From assembly GCF_028548395.1 (NCBI RefSeq), contig NZ_JAQQLA010000004.1, forward strand, positions 930,001 through 994,000: a stretch of DNA of 64,000 nucleotides, given 5' to 3'. This document shows positions 8,230 through 16,557 of this stretch, piece by piece. The notes beneath the pieces were generated by a model that was not told where the DNA came from, did not search any database, and worked only from the letters and a program-made list of their open reading frames with translations. Made by a program: the position numbers and the translations under genes. Each line of letters opens with the position of its first letter. Position 1 is the first letter of the stretch. The stretch comes from Vogesella indigofera (GTDB lineage Bacteria; Pseudomonadota; Gammaproteobacteria; Burkholderiales; Chromobacteriaceae).

Positions 8230-9159
8230 TTACAGCTGCTGCAGCTCGAACTGGCGGCCGCCACGGCGCTTGGCGCGGTACATCGCCTGATCGGCCTCGG
8301 CCAGCACCTCGGCCGGCATCGTCGCGCCGCTCTTGAACAGGCAGATGCCGACCGACAGGCCGAGCCGGTTCGGGGGCGACAGCTCGGCAAACGGCTCGTC
8401 CAGTGCCTGGATGATCTTGCCGGCCACCGCGCGCGCGCCGCTCTCGGTGACGCCTTCCAGCAGGATGGCAAACTCGTCGCCGCCGATGCGCGCCAGCAGG
8501 TCGGTACCGCGCAAGGCCTGCTTCAGCCGCGCGGCAATCGCCGACAGCACCGCGTCGCCGGTGTCGTGACCGTGGGCGTCGTTGATCGGCTTGAAGCGGT
8601 CGAGATCGATGAACAGCAGCGCGCACAGGCTGGACGCGCTGTCTGCGGCCAACCTTTCCAGTTTCAGTTCCAGATAGCGGCGATTAGCGAGATTGGTCAG
8701 CGCGTCGCGGTGCGCCATCTCCAGCAGGTGGCCCTGCAGCAACTGCAGGCGCTGCGCTTCCTGGCGCTGGCGGGTGACGTCGTGGCGGGTCTGCAGCACG
8801 CCGTCCACCTTGCCGCTGGCGTCGCACAGCGGCGTCAGCGTGATCTGGTAGTGTCCCGGCCGGCCATCGGCCTGCGGCAGGCTCAGCTCCATGCTCTGCG
8901 GCGCGGCCGTGGCCAGCACCTGGGCGAAGCTGTCGGCGCTCAGCCCGGGCAGCGTCACCGTCGCCAGCGTGGCGCCGGCGGCCAGCTGTTGCAGCGCCGG
9001 CTGCGCATCGGGACAGCACTGTGCGGCATGATTGGCAAATTCCAGCTGCCCGTGCCCGTCAAACAGCAGCACCGGGTAGGGCAGCGCCGCGTACAGCTGT
9101 TGCAGACGGGTGGCAGATGGCGAGGCGGCGTGGAAAGACAGCGTGTCGGCTTGGTTCAT
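8230..9159 (-). CDS. PAS-GGDEF diguanylate cyclase
   Basis: A 309-residue protein. Residues about 17-130 fit a PAS sensor fold (YPVLLFDGHGQLEFAN, then the closing strand VLQTRHDVTRQRQ). Residues about 150-305 form a GGDEF domain with an intact active-site loop IGGDEF (226-230) and metal/substrate residues in FIDLDRFKPIND. The inhibitory I-site RGTD (217-220) sits exactly five residues before GGDEF, so product inhibition by c-di-GMP is expected. It makes c-di-GMP from two GTP. No membrane segment is seen. The start is uncertain: I prefer the ATG at 9159 (MNQAD), but neither it nor the GTG at 9201 has a good ribosome-binding site. Confidence 0.9.
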   Translation of the reverse strand: MNQADTLSFHAASPSATRLQQLYAALPYPVLLFDGHGQLEFANHAAQCCPDAQPALQQLAAGATLATVTLPGLSADSFAQVLATAAPQSMELSLPQADGRPGHYQITLTPLCDASGKVDGVLQTRHDVTRQRQEAQRLQLLQGHLLEMAHRDALTNLANRRYLELKLERLAADSASSLCALLFIDLDRFKPINDAHGHDTGDAVLSAIAARLKQALRGTDLLARIGGDEFAILLEGVTESGARAVAGKIIQALDEPFAELSPPNRLGLSVGICLFKSGATMPAEVLAEADQAMYRAKRRGGRQFELQQL

Positions 9160-9320
9160 CGGTCGGGATCTGGCGGCAAACACAATCGGCCAGCTTAGCA
9201 CAGGCTAAGCCAACGGCATGTTTGCTTGCCGGCGTCGCGCCGGATAGAAAAGTATTGAATTATCAATTGCCGCTGCTTTCTATAAATAACATCCGTGAGC
9301 TACGGCAAAACTGTGGCAAT

Positions 9321-9665
9321 TTATTCCCGCCCGGCGGCCGGATATTTCAGCGCATTCTTTTGCAGCTTGTCCTGCAACGCGTGGTCGAGATCGACGCCGC
9401 AGACATCGGCCAGCCGCACCAGGTACATCATCACGTCGGCGATTTCCTCCTGCAGCCGCTCGAAGGCCTGCGGCTCGCTCGCCATCGCCGCCGCCTCGGC
9501 GTCGCTACGCCACTGGAACAGTTCCGCCAGCTCGCCGACCTCGCCGGTCAGCGCCAGCATCAGGTTGCGCGGGGTGTGGAAACGCTGCCAGTCGCGCTCG
9601 TCGGCAAACTGGCGTTGTGCGGCGATCAGGCCACGGGCATCGAGCAATACGGCGGGCACGGTCAT
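9321..9665 (-). CDS. MazG-like nucleotide pyrophosphohydrolase
   Basis: A 114-residue all-alpha protein of the MazG/dCTPase superfamily. The metal-binding signatures are visible as the EVGELAELFQW helix and the EEIADVMMYLVRLAD helix with their paired acidic residues. Small proteins of this class hydrolyse non-canonical or excess nucleoside triphosphates to monophosphate plus pyrophosphate and are thought to clean the nucleotide pool. The substrate cannot be read from sequence. ATG at 9665 follows AAGGAGCCGCCG, a strong ribosome-binding site. It is separated from the upstream pair by a terminator and so probably transcribed alone. Confidence 0.85.
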   Translation of the reverse strand: MTVPAVLLDARGLIAAQRQFADERDWQRFHTPRNLMLALTGEVGELAELFQWRSDAEAAAMASEPQAFERLQEEIADVMMYLVRLADVCGVDLDHALQDKLQKNALKYPAAGRE

Positions 9666-9682
9666 CGGCGGCTCCTTGCGTG

Positions 9683-9708
9683 AAAAAGCCGCGACGCGTG
9701 TCGCGGCC
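9683..9708 (-). terminator. Terminator after the VF530 gene
   Basis: Minus-strand hairpin GGCCGCGAC / GTCGCGGC with a four-base loop followed by five T, lying between the VF530-family gene and the MazG-like gene. Confidence 0.8.
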
Positions 9709-9730
9709 GGATGGTTTGCCGGCAGCCGGC

Positions 9731-10063
9731 TCAGGCGTCGTCGGTCGGCGGCGTCTTGCGGGCAAACAGGATGGTCGGCGCCCTGGACGCGCCCTGGCCG
9801 GCCGGCGCGCGCGCGGTGGCCGCCTTCGGCGCCAGGCTGCGCTTCGGCTTCTTCAGCTGCAGGTACAGCGCCTCCACCTTGTCGCGCGCCCACGGCGTGC
9901 GGCGCAGGAAGGCGAGGCTGGACTTGATGCTCGGCTCGTGGCTGAAACAGCGCACCGCAATGCGGCTGGCGAGACCATCCCAGCCGTAGTGGGCGTGCAG
10001 CTCGGTCAGCATCGCTTCCAGCGTCACGCCGTGCAGCGGATTGTTGCTTTGTTTGTCGCTCAT
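9731..10063 (-). CDS. VF530 family DNA-binding protein
   Basis: A 110-residue protein whose first 70 residues match the VF530 (DUF2132) family: NNPLHGVTLE, HYGWDGLA, RCFSHEPSIKSSLAFLRRTPWAR. Family members are small helical proteins reported to bind double-stranded DNA. The biological role is unknown. The extra C-terminal 40 residues are basic, Ala/Pro-rich and probably disordered. Its ATG overlaps the stop of the upstream YkgJ-type gene by four bases (ATGA), so the two are translationally coupled. Confidence 0.85.
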   Translation of the reverse strand: MSDKQSNNPLHGVTLEAMLTELHAHYGWDGLASRIAVRCFSHEPSIKSSLAFLRRTPWARDKVEALYLQLKKPKRSLAPKAATARAPAGQGASRAPTILFARKTPPTDDA

Positions 10064-10458
10064 ATACTCACCTTGCGGCCATGCTGCGGATTACGGGTGT
10101 AGGCGCAAAACCCCGGCCGCGGGCCGACCTGCGGGTGATTGCGGCAGGTATTCGGCCGCAGCGCGTAGATGCTGCACAGCCGGGTTTTCTGGTCCAGATA
10201 CTGGCAATCGCCGTTGGCGCGTTGCGTCAGTGTGAAAATACCGTTCTTGAAGTTGAAATGCTGGATGATGCGCTGCTTTTCCAGACGTTTGGCGATGTTC
10301 TTGATCGGTTCTTCCAGCTCGAACTCGTCCACCACGCCGATGCGCACCAGATCCGGCAGCTTCACTTCCACCGGCATGCTGCAACAGCTGCCCATGCAGT
10401 CGCTGCACAGGCCGTTCTTGTACTTTACCCACGTATCGAGGCGCTCGATATCGGCCAC
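10060..10458 (-). CDS. YkgJ family cysteine-cluster protein
   Basis: A 132-residue protein with the cysteine pattern of the YkgJ family: CSDCMGSCC near the N-terminus, then a C-x-Y-L...C-x-IY-x-x-RP-x-x-C-R block (CQYLDQKTRLCSIYALRPNTCR) and a later Cys. The cluster is presumed to bind zinc or iron-sulfur. No enzymatic function is established. It is the first gene of a two-gene unit with the VF530-family gene. A second, diverged YkgJ protein is found in the transposon at 41424-41999. Confidence 0.83.
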   Translation of the reverse strand: MADIERLDTWVKYKNGLCSDCMGSCCSMPVEVKLPDLVRIGVVDEFELEEPIKNIAKRLEKQRIIQHFNFKNGIFTLTQRANGDCQYLDQKTRLCSIYALRPNTCRNHPQVGPRPGFCAYTRNPQHGRKVSI

Positions 10459-10504
10459 ACTGATTCCTTAAAACCCTGATTCGGCAGCATTTCTGCCGCC
10501 GCAA

Positions 10505-10537
10505 TGAAAAACAGCGGATTGTAACGCAATCCGCTGT
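10505..10537 (-). terminator. Terminator downstream of the YdcZ-type transporter
   Basis: Minus-strand hairpin CAGCGGATT / AATCCGCTG followed by TTTTTCATT. Confidence 0.75.
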
Positions 10538-10599
10538 TGCCATTGTGCTGTTTGTCGGCCGGCGCTGCCGGAGCGGCCACGGTCCGACTCACCGCCACG

Positions 10600-10613
10600 G
10601 TTTCACATGAAAC
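10600..10613. promoter_or_regulatory. parS-like ParB site (one mismatch)
   Basis: GTTTCACATGAAAC, one base from the perfect parS core, intergenic. It is the reverse complement of the variant at 8164. Confidence 0.55.
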
Positions 10614-10626
10614 GCCACGCCACCCG

Positions 10627-11088
10627 TTACTTGCCGATGCGGTCGCCCAGATTCACCAGCAGCACCCCGGCCACCACCAGCAGCGCGCCAGCCAGGCGCC
10701 AGCTGTTGATCTCCTTCAGCGGCATCCCCAGCCAGCCGTAACGGTCGAACAACAGCGACGCACACACCTGGCCGGCGATGATCAGCGACAGCATCACCGC
10801 CACCCCCAGCCGTGGCGCCAGCAGCGTGGTGCCGAACACGAACAGCGCCCCCAGCGCGCCACCGGTCAGCATCCACCATTCCGCACGCGGCAGGGCGGCG
10901 AGGCCGACCCACTTCTGCCCGGTCAGCAGCGCGGCGATGGTCAGCGTCACGCTGCCGACGGCAAACGACACCAGCGCCGCCAGCACTGGGCTGCCGCCGA
11001 TCAGCAGCTTCAGCTGGTGATTGATCGCCGCCTGCAGCGGCACCACCACTCCCATCACAAACGCCAGCGCCAATAACAGCCCGTTCAT
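10627..11088 (-). CDS. DMT-superfamily YdcZ-type (DUF606) membrane protein
   Basis: A 153-residue, very hydrophobic protein with five predicted membrane segments (for example LLLALAFVMGVVVPLQAAI at the start and LAGALLVVAGVLLVNLG at the end). The start MNGLLLALAFVMGVVVPLQ with the following INHQL, and the internal GALGALFVFGTTLLAPRLG, are typical of the YdcZ/DUF606 family, half-size members of the drug/metabolite transporter superfamily that probably act as dimers. The substrate is unknown. Standalone gene. Confidence 0.82.
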   Translation of the reverse strand: MNGLLLALAFVMGVVVPLQAAINHQLKLLIGGSPVLAALVSFAVGSVTLTIAALLTGQKWVGLAALPRAEWWMLTGGALGALFVFGTTLLAPRLGVAVMLSLIIAGQVCASLLFDRYGWLGMPLKEINSWRLAGALLVVAGVLLVNLGDRIGK

Positions 11089-11166
11089 CGCATCACCCCC
11101 CGAAGTAAGCCACCGATGATCCCGCCATCATCGCCGGCTGGCAAGCAAGGCCGCGTGCCGCAGCGA

Positions 11167-11346
11167 CTACACCGGCACGCCGATGGTCGCCGGCGGCGGC
11201 AACGGCGCCGGCTCATGCGCCGGCGTGTCCAGCCCGAACAGCCACACCAGCAGCAGCAAGGCCAGCATCAGCACACACATCAGCAGCGAAAAGCGGGTGT
11301 AGGGATCGCGGTAGTGACGCAGGAAAAAGCGGCGCAAAAAATCCAT
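11167..11346 (-). CDS. Small single-pass membrane protein, hypothetical
   Basis: A 59-residue frame beginning MDFLRRFFLRHYRDP, with one strong membrane helix (LLMCVLMLALLLLVWLFGL) and a Pro/Ala-rich C-terminal tail. A basic N-terminus followed by one helix implies the tail is on the periplasmic side. No family is recognised and no good ribosome-binding site is visible. The helix and the lack of a competing gene make it plausible. Confidence 0.45.
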   Translation of the reverse strand: MDFLRRFFLRHYRDPYTRFSLLMCVLMLALLLLVWLFGLDTPAHEPAPLPPPATIGVPV

Positions 11347-11436
11347 GATCGGCACGGCAAGAGAAAGGGCGGATGCTGCCGTTGTAGCACGAAATGCGGC
11401 GGCATTCCGGCTGGTGTCGCCGGCGCCTGCAAGACA

Positions 11437-11455
11437 GCGGCCAAGGTTGGCCGAA
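11437..11455. repeat. Imperfect GCGGCCAA inverted repeat
   Basis: GCGGCCAAGGTTGGCCGAA, an imperfect copy of the palindromic word found throughout the window. Intergenic, between the small membrane protein and yitT-type genes. Confidence 0.55.
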
Positions 11456-11646
11456 AGCAGCGGCCGGCACCATGCGGGTGCAAGCGCCGCGGCCGGTGCG
11501 GCATTTTGCCCCACCACAAGGCGCACAACCGCTCAACGCCACGCGTCGCCCGCCGCTTGGCTGGCAGGCTTCTTGCTGCGACGGCTACCGGTGCGGCGCC
11601 CTTACCCGGTGCGCCGTTTCTGACAATTCCCCCAAACGGTATCCAC

Positions 11647-12285
11647 ATGACTACCGACACCACGCGCCTGACAAGCGGACACAATCCGCTGGCACACAGC
11701 CGGGCAGAAGACCTGCTCGCCATCCTGATCGGCACCACCTTCATCGGCTTCGGCATGGCCATGTTCGTGCAGGCCGGCCTGCTCACCGGCGGCACCGCCG
11801 GCATCGCCTTTTTGCTGCACTACCAGGGCCTCGCGCCGTTTGGCTGGCTGTTCTTCCTGATCAACCTGCCGTTCTACTGGCTGGCGCTGCGCCACATGGG
11901 CGCGGCCTTCACCGTGCGCACCTTTGTCTGCGTCGCGCTGGTGTCACTGCTGTCCACGCAATGCCGCGAGCTGTTCCCGTTTGCCGGCACCCTCAACCCG
12001 TACTCCACCGGCCTCTTGGGCGAGCTGCTGCTCGGCATGGGCCTGATCGCGCTATTCCGCCACAAGGCCAGCGTCGGCGGCATCAACATCCTGGCGCTGT
12101 ACGTGCAGCAACGCTACGGCCTGCGCGCCGGCAAGCTGCAATTCGGCATCGACCTCTTGATCCTGCTGGCATCATTGCTGCTCTGCAGCCTGCCGCAACT
12201 GATCGGCTCGCTGATCGGCGCCGCCGCGATGAGTCTGGTGATCGGCTTTTATCACCGGCCGGATCGTTACATCGCGGCATCGTAA
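11647..12285 (+). CDS. YitT family membrane protein
   Basis: A 212-residue integral membrane protein with about five or six helices and the YitT-family glycine-rich motif FVQAGLLTGGTAGIAFL (about 38-55). YitT proteins are widespread. Some are linked to export or redox phenotypes but the biochemical function is not settled. Unlike Gram-positive YitT proteins it lacks the C-terminal DUF2179 domain, which fits the short proteobacterial version. Start at the ATG at 11647. The following hairpin terminates the transcript. Confidence 0.83.
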   Translation: MTTDTTRLTSGHNPLAHSRAEDLLAILIGTTFIGFGMAMFVQAGLLTGGTAGIAFLLHYQGLAPFGWLFFLINLPFYWLALRHMGAAFTVRTFVCVALVSLLSTQCRELFPFAGTLNPYSTGLLGELLLGMGLIALFRHKASVGGINILALYVQQRYGLRAGKLQFGIDLLILLASLLLCSLPQLIGSLIGAAAMSLVIGFYHRPDRYIAAS

Positions 12286-12290
12286 GCAAG

Positions 12291-12330
12291 GTTGTCCACA
12301 AAGCATGACAGCTTGTGGCCAACTTTTTTT
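12291..12330 (+). terminator. Terminator of the yitT-type gene
   Basis: GTTG-T-CCACAA pairs with TTGTGG-C-CAAC (one mismatch) and is followed by seven T, five bases after the stop codon. Confidence 0.78.
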
Positions 12331-12346
12331 GTCAATCGAGGTAAAC

Positions 12347-12372
12347 GTTGGGCTTCGCAAGCTCAGCCCAAC
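12347..12372. repeat. Dispersed-type hairpin repeat
   Basis: GTTGGGCT and AGCCCAAC flank a ten-base loop that contains GCTTCGCAAGC, itself nearly palindromic. This GTTGGGCTTCGCAAGC type of hairpin is familiar as a dispersed repeat in many proteobacterial genomes. Only one copy is in the window. Confidence 0.5.
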
Positions 12373-12416
12373 CTACTGTGCTGCATTTCTCATGACTGTA
12401 CGACTAAAGGTCATGC

Positions 12417-12878
12417 TTATTGCAGAGCCTGGATACGCTGTCTGGTGTGATCTGCTATGCCGTTGTAAAGCGTAAAAACATCGACAGTTTCCCCACTCTC
12501 AATGCGTTTGGAGATCATGGTTAGCGGGAACAGCAGGAGGGAGGAGTTCTGGTATTGCAGCGCTGGGTCACGACCATATTCATCACTAACCATCACCCAC
12601 TTGAATTCCAATTCTTGGACGAACACATCCCCCAGTACCACGCCCATCGCCTGTAGTTCGTATGTCTGGTCGAGGCGGAATTGCCTAGCGTCCAGCAAGG
12701 CACGCAAGGCGCCGAGCTTGCTGGGTACAGTGGAGTGATCACCCGCCGGCAGGAAGTATTGGACCAATTGGCGCTGAGCATTGAGGGCGGCGATATCCTG
12801 TTCCCCCAGCGGGGATATTTCTTGTGCGGCCAACATCTGGCTCCCGAACAACAGTAGTAGTAGCAATGATCGGCTCAT
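12417..12878 (-). CDS. Exported DUF3806 domain protein
   Basis: A 153-residue protein with a Sec signal (MSRSLLLLLLFGSQMLAAQE, cleavage after about residue 18). The mature part has the features of DUF3806: a YELQAMGVVLGDVF helix, FKWVMVSDEYGRDPAL, and the LLFPLTMISKRIESGE strand and helix, ending in a short helical tail. DUF3806 proteins have no known activity. The assignment is by remembered pattern. Located in a short region with lower GC than its neighbours, next to the CPBP protease gene. Co-transcription is possible but about 124 bases separate them. Confidence 0.65.
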   Translation of the reverse strand: MSRSLLLLLLFGSQMLAAQEISPLGEQDIAALNAQRQLVQYFLPAGDHSTVPSKLGALRALLDARQFRLDQTYELQAMGVVLGDVFVQELEFKWVMVSDEYGRDPALQYQNSSLLLFPLTMISKRIESGETVDVFTLYNGIADHTRQRIQALQ

Positions 12879-13002
12879 GTGGGATCTCTTCTTAGGGCCT
12901 GCCTGTGTTTACCACTTGCCCTTGTTGTTTCATGTGGCACAGATGAATCCACCCTGCTGGCAAATGCTAGCCTGCTGCTCTGCTAGTGCATCAGCAGCAG
13001 CC

Positions 13003-13656
13003 TCACCCCTGGTGAAAGAAGGGCACGATATCCCACAGGATATGCGCCAGCACCGGAGGCCATAGCGTTCGTTTCCAGAGATAGGCAATACTGAGTGTCA
13101 ACCCGAAGGTGAGTACCCATACCACGCCCAGCGGCCCTTGATACAGGTGATAAAGCATGCGTACCAGCAGCGATATGCCCAGGGCCAGCGACGGACCTTG
13201 ATGATGTAGACCGCGAGCCAGCACGCCTAGTAGGAAGACTTCCTCGAAGGTGCCGTTGATCATGGCAAAACATACGATAGACACGAGCGACAGCTCCGCA
13301 AAGGAGAAGCGGCTCATACCGTGCTGACCGGCAATGTGTGTGAGACTCGCTACCCCCGAAGTTATCAGTCCGCTGGCCAGCCAAGCAATTACGGTTAGCA
13401 GCAATCCGGCCAGTGTGCTGCGCCAGCTTGGTCGAGGGTAAAGGTCGGCAATGTCAAAACCCTGTGCCCGTAGATAGAGCAAGGCGGTGGCGGCAAGTAT
13501 CAGCTCAATGAGGATCATGCCGGCATTGCTGTCATCGCTGAGCGTAAGCATGGGGAATCCTGCGCTGACGATTTGTAGGGATGTCAGCGTAGGCAGGCCA
13601 AAACAGATAAGGCTGATGATGAGTGCCTGGGTTGGGTAAAGGTTGAACTTTGGCAT
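13003..13656 (-). CDS. CPBP family intramembrane metalloprotease
   Basis: A 217-residue membrane protein with about six helices. The CPBP (Abi/CAAX-protease) motifs are present in order: the glutamate pair in NGTFEEVFLLGVLARGL (motif 1), RMLYHLYQGPLG with the second-motif histidine, and HILWDIVPF with the last histidine. In this family these residues ligate the catalytic metal. Bacterial CPBP proteins are membrane proteases, and some provide bacteriocin self-immunity. The substrate is not predictable. I start at MPKFNLYP rather than 20 codons upstream because the shorter form puts the first helix near the N-terminus as usual. Confidence 0.82.
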   Translation of the reverse strand: MPKFNLYPTQALIISLICFGLPTLTSLQIVSAGFPMLTLSDDSNAGMILIELILAATALLYLRAQGFDIADLYPRPSWRSTLAGLLLTVIAWLASGLITSGVASLTHIAGQHGMSRFSFAELSLVSIVCFAMINGTFEEVFLLGVLARGLHHQGPSLALGISLLVRMLYHLYQGPLGVVWVLTFGLTLSIAYLWKRTLWPPVLAHILWDIVPFFHQG

Positions 13657-13722
13657 GGGTAGTCGCTTTGATGAGGTGATCGGCCGGAGCTTTGGCGGCA
13701 ACAAGACACCTCCCATTATGAC

Positions 13723-13750
13723 AAAAGGGCAAGCCGACTGGCTTGCCCTT
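13723..13750 (-). terminator. Terminator of rlhA
   Basis: A perfect 11-bp stem (AAGGGCAAGCC / GGCTTGCCCTT) with a four-base loop and T-rich flank on the minus strand, downstream of rlhA. Confidence 0.83.
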
Positions 13751-13773
13751 GTTGTTTGTTAAAGGAGAACTCC

Positions 13774-13793
13774 TGCGGCCAAGGTTGGCCGCA
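13774..13793. repeat. Intergenic TGCGGCCAA inverted pair
   Basis: TGCGGCCAAGGTTGGCCGCA, two head-to-head copies of the dispersed 9-10 bp word, just after the rlhA stop codon. Confidence 0.75.
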
Positions 13794-13809
13794 TCAATCA
13801 TCCGCTAGC

Positions 13810-15789
13810 TCACGAAGCAGGCCGCTGCTTGAAGAAGGTAATCGGCGCCGTCGCCGGGATCTCGCTCGGTGGAGGCGATTTCAGGATGTGCTTCTTCATC
13901 TTGCCCATCACGTGCATCTCGCACGGGCGGCATTCGAATTTCAGGGTGTAGGTCTCGTCGCCGGATTTCAGCACCATCGGGTCGGCGCGCACCTGGCCCA
14001 TCACGCCCTTCACGCCCTTGGCCTGCTTCGGACACAGGTTGTAGGAGAAGCGCAGGCAGTGCTTGGTGATCATCAGGCTGACTTCGCCTTCTTCCTGGTG
14101 CGCCTCGTAGGCCGGCTCGATGACTTCCACGCCGTGCACCTTGTAGAAATCCCAGGCCTTGGCGTTGTAGACGTTGGCGAGGTAGCTGAGGTTTTTTTCC
14201 GGATACGGTACCGGCGGCTCGACGGGCGCCTTGCGCGGCTGGCGCGGCCATGCGGCCAACCTTGCGGCTTCCAGTTTTTCCACCGCGTCGCGGCGCAGCG
14301 CGTTGATCACCGATGACGGCACGAACCACGGCTGCGCCAGGTTCAGCGCCACGTCGTTGGCCACGAACAGGGTGTTGCCGAGCTTGGCGACGGCGTCGCG
14401 CAGGCTGGCTTCGGCGCGGACGGCGTCCTTGGCCGGCTCCAGCGCCAGTGGCGCGTGGGCGGTGGCGCTACAGCCGTCCTCGTCGGTGACGGTCAGCGCC
14501 AGGCCGTCGGCGGTCTGGTCCAGATTCAGCCACACGCCGATGCGGCGTTCTGCCGATTTTTTCAGCAGCGACAGCTCCCACGCGTGATCGCGGTTGCGGC
14601 TGATGCGGGTGCCGGGCTTGAGGCCGGCCAGCACCGCCGGGTCGTTGGGCACGCAGCGCCACAGCAGCTCGCCGCCCGGCACGTGGCCGATCTGCTGCAC
14701 GGTGTTGAGCTGCATGCCGACAACTTCGCGCTTCTTCATGTAGTTGATGCCATCGCCGTTGGCCATGCTGTCGGCGGTGGCGATCTCCAGCCAGTTGTCG
14801 CCGACCCAGTGCACGCTGCCCAGCTCGACGCCGACGAATTTCGGCGAGTCGAAGGCGCCGATGTCGATCTTGCGGCCGGTGGCGAAGTAGTCGGTGGCAC
14901 CGCGGTGGAAGGTCTTGTCCGGATCGGGCGCGAAGTAGATTTCGCTGCTGCCGCTGGAGGCGGGCGCCAGTTCCGGCCGGCGCTCGATGATTTCGTCGAG
15001 CAGCAGGCGGTAGTGGGCGGTGATGTTCTTGACGTAGCTGACGTCCTTGTAGCGGCCTTCGATTTTCAGCGAGCGCACGCCGGCGTCGAGCAGCGCTTCG
15101 AGGTTGCGGCTCTGGTTGTTGTCCTTCATCGACAGCAGGTGCTTGTCGAAGGCGACCACGCCGCCTTTTTCGTCGGTGAGGGTGTACGGCAGGCGACAGG
15201 CTTGCGAGCAATCGCCACGGTTGGCGCTGCGGCCGTTGTCGGCGTGGCTGATGTAGCACTGGCCGGAGAAGGCCACGCACAGCGCGCCGTGGATGAAGTA
15301 TTCGATGGTGGCACTATCGCCGACGTTGTCTGCAATGGCACGGATTTGCGGGATGGTCAGCTCGCGCGCCAGCACCACCTGCGAAAAGCCGGCATCGGAC
15401 AGAAAGCGCGCCTTGGCGGCGTCGCGGATGTCGCACTGGGTGGAGGCGTGCAGCTGAATCGGCGGCAGGTCCAGCTGCAGGATGCCCATATCCTGCACGA
15501 TCAGCGCGTCGACACCCGCGTCGTACAATTGCCAGATCAGCGTGCGCGCGGCGTCCAGCTCGGCGTCGTGCAGGATGGTGTTGAGCGTGGTGAAGATGCG
15601 CGCGTGGTAGCGGTGGGCAAACTGCACCAGCTCGGCGATCTCCGCCACGCTGTTACAGGCGTTGTGCCGCGCGCCAAAGCTCGGCCCGCCGATATAGACC
15701 GCGTCCGCACCGTGCAAAATCGCCTCGCGGCCGATGTCGATGTTCTTGGCGGGGGACAACAGCTCAACCTGGTGCGGCAACAGACTCAT
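13810..15789 (-). CDS. rlhA: U32 family protein RlhA, 23S rRNA cytidine hydroxylation
   Basis: A 659-residue protein closely resembling E. coli YdcP/RlhA (653 residues) along its whole length: the start LSPAKNIDIGREAILHGADAVYIGG, the Cys-containing EYFIHGALCVAFSGQCYISH, RGDCSQACRLPY and the SLKIEGRYKD motif, and the C-terminal CLRFSYNLCPKQ and FECRPCEMHVMGK cysteine motifs. RlhA hydroxylates C2501 of 23S rRNA, using prephenate as an oxygen source together with an iron-sulfur protein. The length separates it from the shorter U32 tRNA hydroxylase TrhP (about 450). Single-gene unit with its own terminator. Identification by similarity, high confidence. Confidence 0.93.
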   Translation of the reverse strand: MSLLPHQVELLSPAKNIDIGREAILHGADAVYIGGPSFGARHNACNSVAEIAELVQFAHRYHARIFTTLNTILHDAELDAARTLIWQLYDAGVDALIVQDMGILQLDLPPIQLHASTQCDIRDAAKARFLSDAGFSQVVLARELTIPQIRAIADNVGDSATIEYFIHGALCVAFSGQCYISHADNGRSANRGDCSQACRLPYTLTDEKGGVVAFDKHLLSMKDNNQSRNLEALLDAGVRSLKIEGRYKDVSYVKNITAHYRLLLDEIIERRPELAPASSGSSEIYFAPDPDKTFHRGATDYFATGRKIDIGAFDSPKFVGVELGSVHWVGDNWLEIATADSMANGDGINYMKKREVVGMQLNTVQQIGHVPGGELLWRCVPNDPAVLAGLKPGTRISRNRDHAWELSLLKKSAERRIGVWLNLDQTADGLALTVTDEDGCSATAHAPLALEPAKDAVRAEASLRDAVAKLGNTLFVANDVALNLAQPWFVPSSVINALRRDAVEKLEAARLAAWPRQPRKAPVEPPVPYPEKNLSYLANVYNAKAWDFYKVHGVEVIEPAYEAHQEEGEVSLMITKHCLRFSYNLCPKQAKGVKGVMGQVRADPMVLKSGDETYTLKFECRPCEMHVMGKMKKHILKSPPPSEIPATAPITFFKQRPAS

Positions 15790-15860
15790 GAATACTTCCT
15801 GCGGTGGGTGGGGGCAAGGCGCGGAATGATAGCAGAATCAGGTACTTGGGTGGGATCGAT

Positions 15861-15884
15861 GTTGCGGCCAACGTTGGCCGCAAC
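15861..15884. repeat. Perfect palindromic repeat of the TGCGGCCAAC word
   Basis: A perfect 24-bp palindrome with core TGCGGCCAACGTTGGCCGCA, in the 307-base gap between rlhA and the next gene. The remainder of that gap (15790-16096) holds no recognisable gene. Confidence 0.82.
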
Positions 15885-16096
15885 ACTACCCGACCGGGGG
15901 ACGACGCGCGGTCATCCCCGGGTGCTGATGCGGTGGGTGGCGGCTAGAACGTGTTCACGATCTCGCGAGCCAGAACGAGGCAAGGCGAAAACGGCTGGGG
16001 AAGCGGCGTTTATCCGGATATCAACCCGCATGCCGAAGCCGTTTTCAACGCGGTCCCGCCCATTTAGCGATCATTCGCAGCAGATCGTGCAGGTTC

Positions 16097-16411
16097 TTAG
16101 CCGATGACGCGCAGGATTTCCCAGCGCTGGGTGCCGGACACCACGTGCGGCTCCAGCGCCTTGCTCCACGCGGCGTGGTCGGGCAGGGCGCCCAGCTTGC
16201 TCCAGGCCGCATCCAGCTCGGCCAGATCGGCGATCTCGATTTCGGACTGGATGGTGGACTCCTTGACGCCGATCGAGCCGGTCAGCAGCCGCACGCGCTG
16301 CGGCGTCCAGCCGACCTGCGAGCCGATGTCGCGCAGCCAGCGCTGCATCTCGGCGATGACTTCCGGTTTGTGGCCAAACTTGGCCTCGATACTCCAGCGG
16401 GCGATCATCAT
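16097..16411 (-). CDS. Small conserved-type hypothetical protein
   Basis: A 104-residue cytosolic protein starting MMIARWSIEAKFGHKPE. ATG at 16411 is preceded by GAGGAG at good spacing. The alternation of short strands and helices (RWSIEAKFG, EVIAEMQRWL, RVRLLTGSIGVKESTIQSEIEIAD) resembles the dimeric alpha/beta-barrel fold of small ferredoxin-like proteins, but I recognise no family and propose no function. It is followed downstream by the palindromic-repeat region and has no operon partner. Confidence 0.7.
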   Translation of the reverse strand: MMIARWSIEAKFGHKPEVIAEMQRWLRDIGSQVGWTPQRVRLLTGSIGVKESTIQSEIEIADLAELDAAWSKLGALPDHAAWSKALEPHVVSGTQRWEILRVIG

Positions 16412-16557
16412 GACGGGCTCCTCGGGCAGCGTTATAACCCAGCATAGACCATGCCGCCGCGACACCAAACGTTGGCCGCAGCCGCCGGCAAGCCGTTGAT
16501 CTGGCTGTCATTTATTGCCGCCTCGGCGCCGGCCGTCATCCGCGCCGGATGGTGGCG

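Noticed and set aside
12347..12372. Riboswitch or attenuator
   Set aside because: The hairpin matches a common dispersed repeat type, is between convergent genes and has no downstream gene to control.
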